Assembly: GCA_028023455.1 (NCBI GenBank)
Contig: JAQFVV010012395.1
Coordinates: forward strand, 6,012,001-6,076,000
DNA: 64,000 nt
Direction: 5' to 3'
Source of the DNA: Epiperipatus broadwayi
Lineage: Eukaryota; Onychophora; Udeonychophora; Euonychophora; Peripatidae
This document shows, piece by piece, positions 61,240 to 64,000 of this stretch (the first letter of the stretch is position 1; each line of letters starts with the position of its first letter). The notes beneath the pieces were generated by a model, which ran no database searches, was not told the DNA's origin, and was given only the letters and a program-made list of their open reading frames with translations. The translations under genes and the position numbers were made by a program.

Positions 61240-63430
61240 AATTCATTTAAAACAGGCAAAACTCACTATATATATTGCCACACACAACAAACTAGAGGTG
61301 GTGATCATGTGATGTTTATTGGCTTAAAACAATTCATTTGTGACTGTTAGCAGTCTATTAAAAAAATCCTGGAAAATATCTTTTCTGCTGTAGATTATAA
61401 TGATATTTTATGATAATTACTGCAATCTTGTTTATTCCCTTCATTTTTTAAAAAAAAAATGGAACAATAGAAGTATTCTTAAGATCAGATAGTACAATTT
61501 TATGAATTCATATATTTATATAAAAAAACTCCAATAGAATTTTAAGCTAATATATCATCATCATATTTTAAAACTTTTCCAGATATTTTATCAGGATCTA
61601 CAATCTTTTCATTTTTAAGATTATAAAGAAGTGTTTTAATTTCCCTAAATTGGATAACTTTATCCAAATCTAAATGAGTAATTAAAATAGATATATTATT
61701 ACAAGTTGACATCTCAGTTCTTATATCATTATTAAAAAATAACCAAAATGATCCTTTTTCTGCTCAAAATATCGTTGTCATATAAGAGAGGGCTGGATTT
61801 AATAGAATTATGTTTTCATTGGGTTACTTTTAGTGCATTAAAAGAAGGTTTAGAATAATCATAGTCAGTGAATTTCTATATCTTCTTCTGAAAGAGTCAC
61901 ATGACTTTAAAAAAATCAAATCCAGGTTTTAGATCAAACAGATCACAATTTTTATATAGAGAGAGATATTATACTATATTCTGATGAGGTGATTTAAATG
62001 TTTTAAGCCTTATCTGATGGTTGAAGGTTGTACATATATAACTTATAAAAGATACTTTGGCATTTTTTTATATTGATGAATAATTGCAGCATAGTGACCT
62101 CAATATGAAGAATGTGTTTATGAAAAAGATGAGATCTTATTGGTTACATATATTTCTATGGCTCAACTGTTAATTATTACATTGGTAAGTGATATTTGCT
62201 GTTTCACAATGTGTTTTAATGTGGACAGAAATTATTGCTACTTTGTGTAAGATGTGTATATTGTCACATTAATTAATCAGTGAAAGACCAGTAGTTGGAT
62301 TGTCAATGCATTTAAGTTTTAAATTAAACAGTTTCATAATTTCAATAAATATATAAAATTCGATACATCTATTCTGACGTTAAAAACCAAGTGTTAAAGT
62401 TTGTATTGAAATATTTTCATGAATTACACATATAACGAAAGAGAAAAAAGTAGTATATTTTTACATCTGTGGATGTTTGTGGTAAGATGAATTTCAAGTT
62501 GAGAAATATGACATCATATTTGATTTGATTGTTTTTCTATACATATATATGTGCATTAAATAGTCTATGCTGTCAATATTTCGATTCAAAATTTATTGTA
62601 AGTAACATACACACAATAATAAACATATGTTTCAGATTTTTTTTTTTTAAAAAAAAAAACATCTGTTATAGATAAATGTAAAACATTATTAAGTATTCCA
62701 TTTCACGGTAAAAGTTTCATCCTACAGAGAGATTATGAAAGAGGATATAATACTCTTCAGCATGTTCAGTTGATAAGTAATAAAGATTTTTACCATTTTT
62801 CCATGTTTTACTCATTTATAAACTACTAGGCATTAATAATACTATTAAAATACATTTAAAATACAGAGCTGTTGCTATTATTAACCCAACTAGACAACTT
62901 CATAAGTGCAAACTTGAAGAATACATTATTAACTTATATTTAGATTTTATTTTTTTTACGTATTAGTTGTTTAATGTTGGATTGCCAATAGAGGTATACA
63001 TTATACTTTTGTTTAAAATGGTTTATATACCAAAATATTTTTTTACTTTGTATTTATAAAAGATACTCAAATATTTATTATTATTTGTTGTTGCATTTAA
63101 AATAAATGTAGAAGCTTTAGGAATTGTGTTTTCTATTTCTGGTTTTAGGAAAATAAATTTGGCAATTTTTTTTTTTTTTTTTTAGAAAGGAAAGGAAGGG
63201 GATTTATAAAATATTCCAGTGTGAGTGTGTTATAACATTATAATACTTCACCAGTTGGTTAGATTTTAGAACCAATAGTTTTCTGGAAATGACTTTCCAA
63301 TAGATTGTGAGTGCAGTACATGTCTATGTATTCTACATAATTAGAGAAGAATAAGCTTTTATTCTAATATTAAATTATAATACTACATTCCTAAAGTGAA
63401 TATGTCAGTATTTTTATCATTCTGATCATA
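61240..63430. other. AT-rich DNA with family A terminal fragments
   Basis: Family A ends only (GCAAAACTCACTATATATA and GTGGTGATCATGTGATGTTT) occur at 61255-61320. The rest shows no supported feature. Confidence 0.5.
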
Positions 63431-63447
63431 TCAAAAATGCAAACATG

Positions 63448-63835
63448 CAAAACTCTCTATACAGTATTGCCACTCAGTGCAAGCCAGAGTAATCAATGGT
63501 TGCCATAAAGTTTATGCATAAAATCCCTATCTAATGCCTACTCATCCAATGTCCCCAGATTAGTTTCTAGCTTGTGGCTTTCATCAGTGAGGAATCTTGG
63601 ATCTTAGAGCACTGCAGCTAGATCTTAGGATCTAATGCACCCCTCCAGTAGCAACCTTTTATCTCTACTCAACTACAAAACTATGAGTCTAAAATAGGGA
63701 TTTTATGCACAATCCTTCTGGCATCCATTGATTGCTCTGGCATTCACTGAGTGCCACTACTGTAAGGAGAGTTTTGGCTGTGTTAACAGCTTGAGCAAGC
63801 ATAAGAAATGGTGATCATGTGATGTTTAGTGGTTT
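63448..63835 (-). mobile_element. Family A element, full-length copy
   Basis: The left arm (63448-63530) and right arm (about 63697-63777) are inverted copies starting CAAAACTCTC. The interior includes GCAACCTTTTATCTCTACTC and a minus-strand hammerhead. The outer flank GGTGATCATGTGATGTTTAG matches the other copies. Confidence 0.85.
63552..63593 (-). ncRNA. Type I hammerhead motif, family A, compensated stem II
   Basis: Minus strand, 42 nt: TCCTCA; CTGATGA; A; stem II AGC/GCT around CACAA; A; GAAA; stem III AC/AT (one pair lost); triplet ATC; TGGGGA. Relative to 36548, both sides of one stem II pair changed (G-C to A-T), so pairing is kept. Confidence 0.65.
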
Positions 63836-64000
63836 CATATCAAAAATAGCAATTAATTTCATTAGTCTTTGTTCATTCCTGTCTATAATCATGTAATATC
63901 ATGTACTTGCATTATTCTGTTGCTTAGTTACTTTTAGTAGCTCTTTATGCAGTCAATTTAAAAAATATATATTACAAATAATGACTAATGAAATATATGC

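Overview
This window looks like non-coding DNA from a non-vertebrate animal: very AT-rich (about three quarters by eye), with many microsatellites and homopolymer runs, tRNA-derived SINEs, decayed LINEs, a Ty3/gypsy relic, a hAT relic and many fold-back (inverted-repeat) elements. I cannot name the species from sequence alone; a mollusc or chelicerate would fit. No prokaryotic organisation is visible, and almost every open reading frame over 60 codons is chance or transposon debris.

One convincing host-gene piece is present: a first coding exon at 25635-25752 (+), with a strong initiation context, a perfect GTAAGT donor and a locally CpG-richer upstream segment holding an NRF-1-like site. Its remaining exons were not found, so much of the rightward sequence may be a long first intron. 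The product was not recognised.

The most interesting content is structural. Three separate repeat families carry type I hammerhead ribozyme motifs. Family B (about 44 nt motif) recurs in at least ten places, six with an intact catalytic core: 9852, 16726, 17426, 24235, 43434 and 54121. Family A (42 nt motif) lies at 2837, 36548 and 63552 inside a palindromic element with 115-bp arms. Family D (43 nt motif) lies at 40613, with decayed relatives at 49429-49646. In the best copies stem I, the CTGANGA box, a hairpin, GAAA, a very short stem III and an NTH cleavage triplet occur in the right order and spacing. Family B also ends in a tRNA B-box-like sequence, so it resembles a SINE carrying a ribozyme, as in the schistosome Sm-alpha satellites. 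Hammerheads of this kind are known from Penelope-like elements and retrozymes, and a possible Penelope-like reverse transcriptase relic lies at 54900-56830.

Layout. 0.5-2.5 kb: hAT relic split by a SINE. 2.5-3.3 kb: family A element with an exact 233-bp tandem duplication. 6.9-9.9 kb: families B and A plus a 330-bp fold-back element. 15-17.6 kb: ATT microsatellite and a long family B inverted repeat. 18.5-22.3 kb: LINE and gypsy relics. 24-25 kb: family B. 25.4-25.8 kb: gene start. 28.3-29.3 kb: non-autonomous hAT-like element. 31-50 kb: fold-back elements, families A, B and D, three LINE fragments. 50-54 kb: SINEs, a T-rich strand-biased tract and family B. 53-57 kb: possible Penelope-like relic. 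59.7-61.2 kb: LINE relic and SINE. 63.4-63.8 kb: full family A element.
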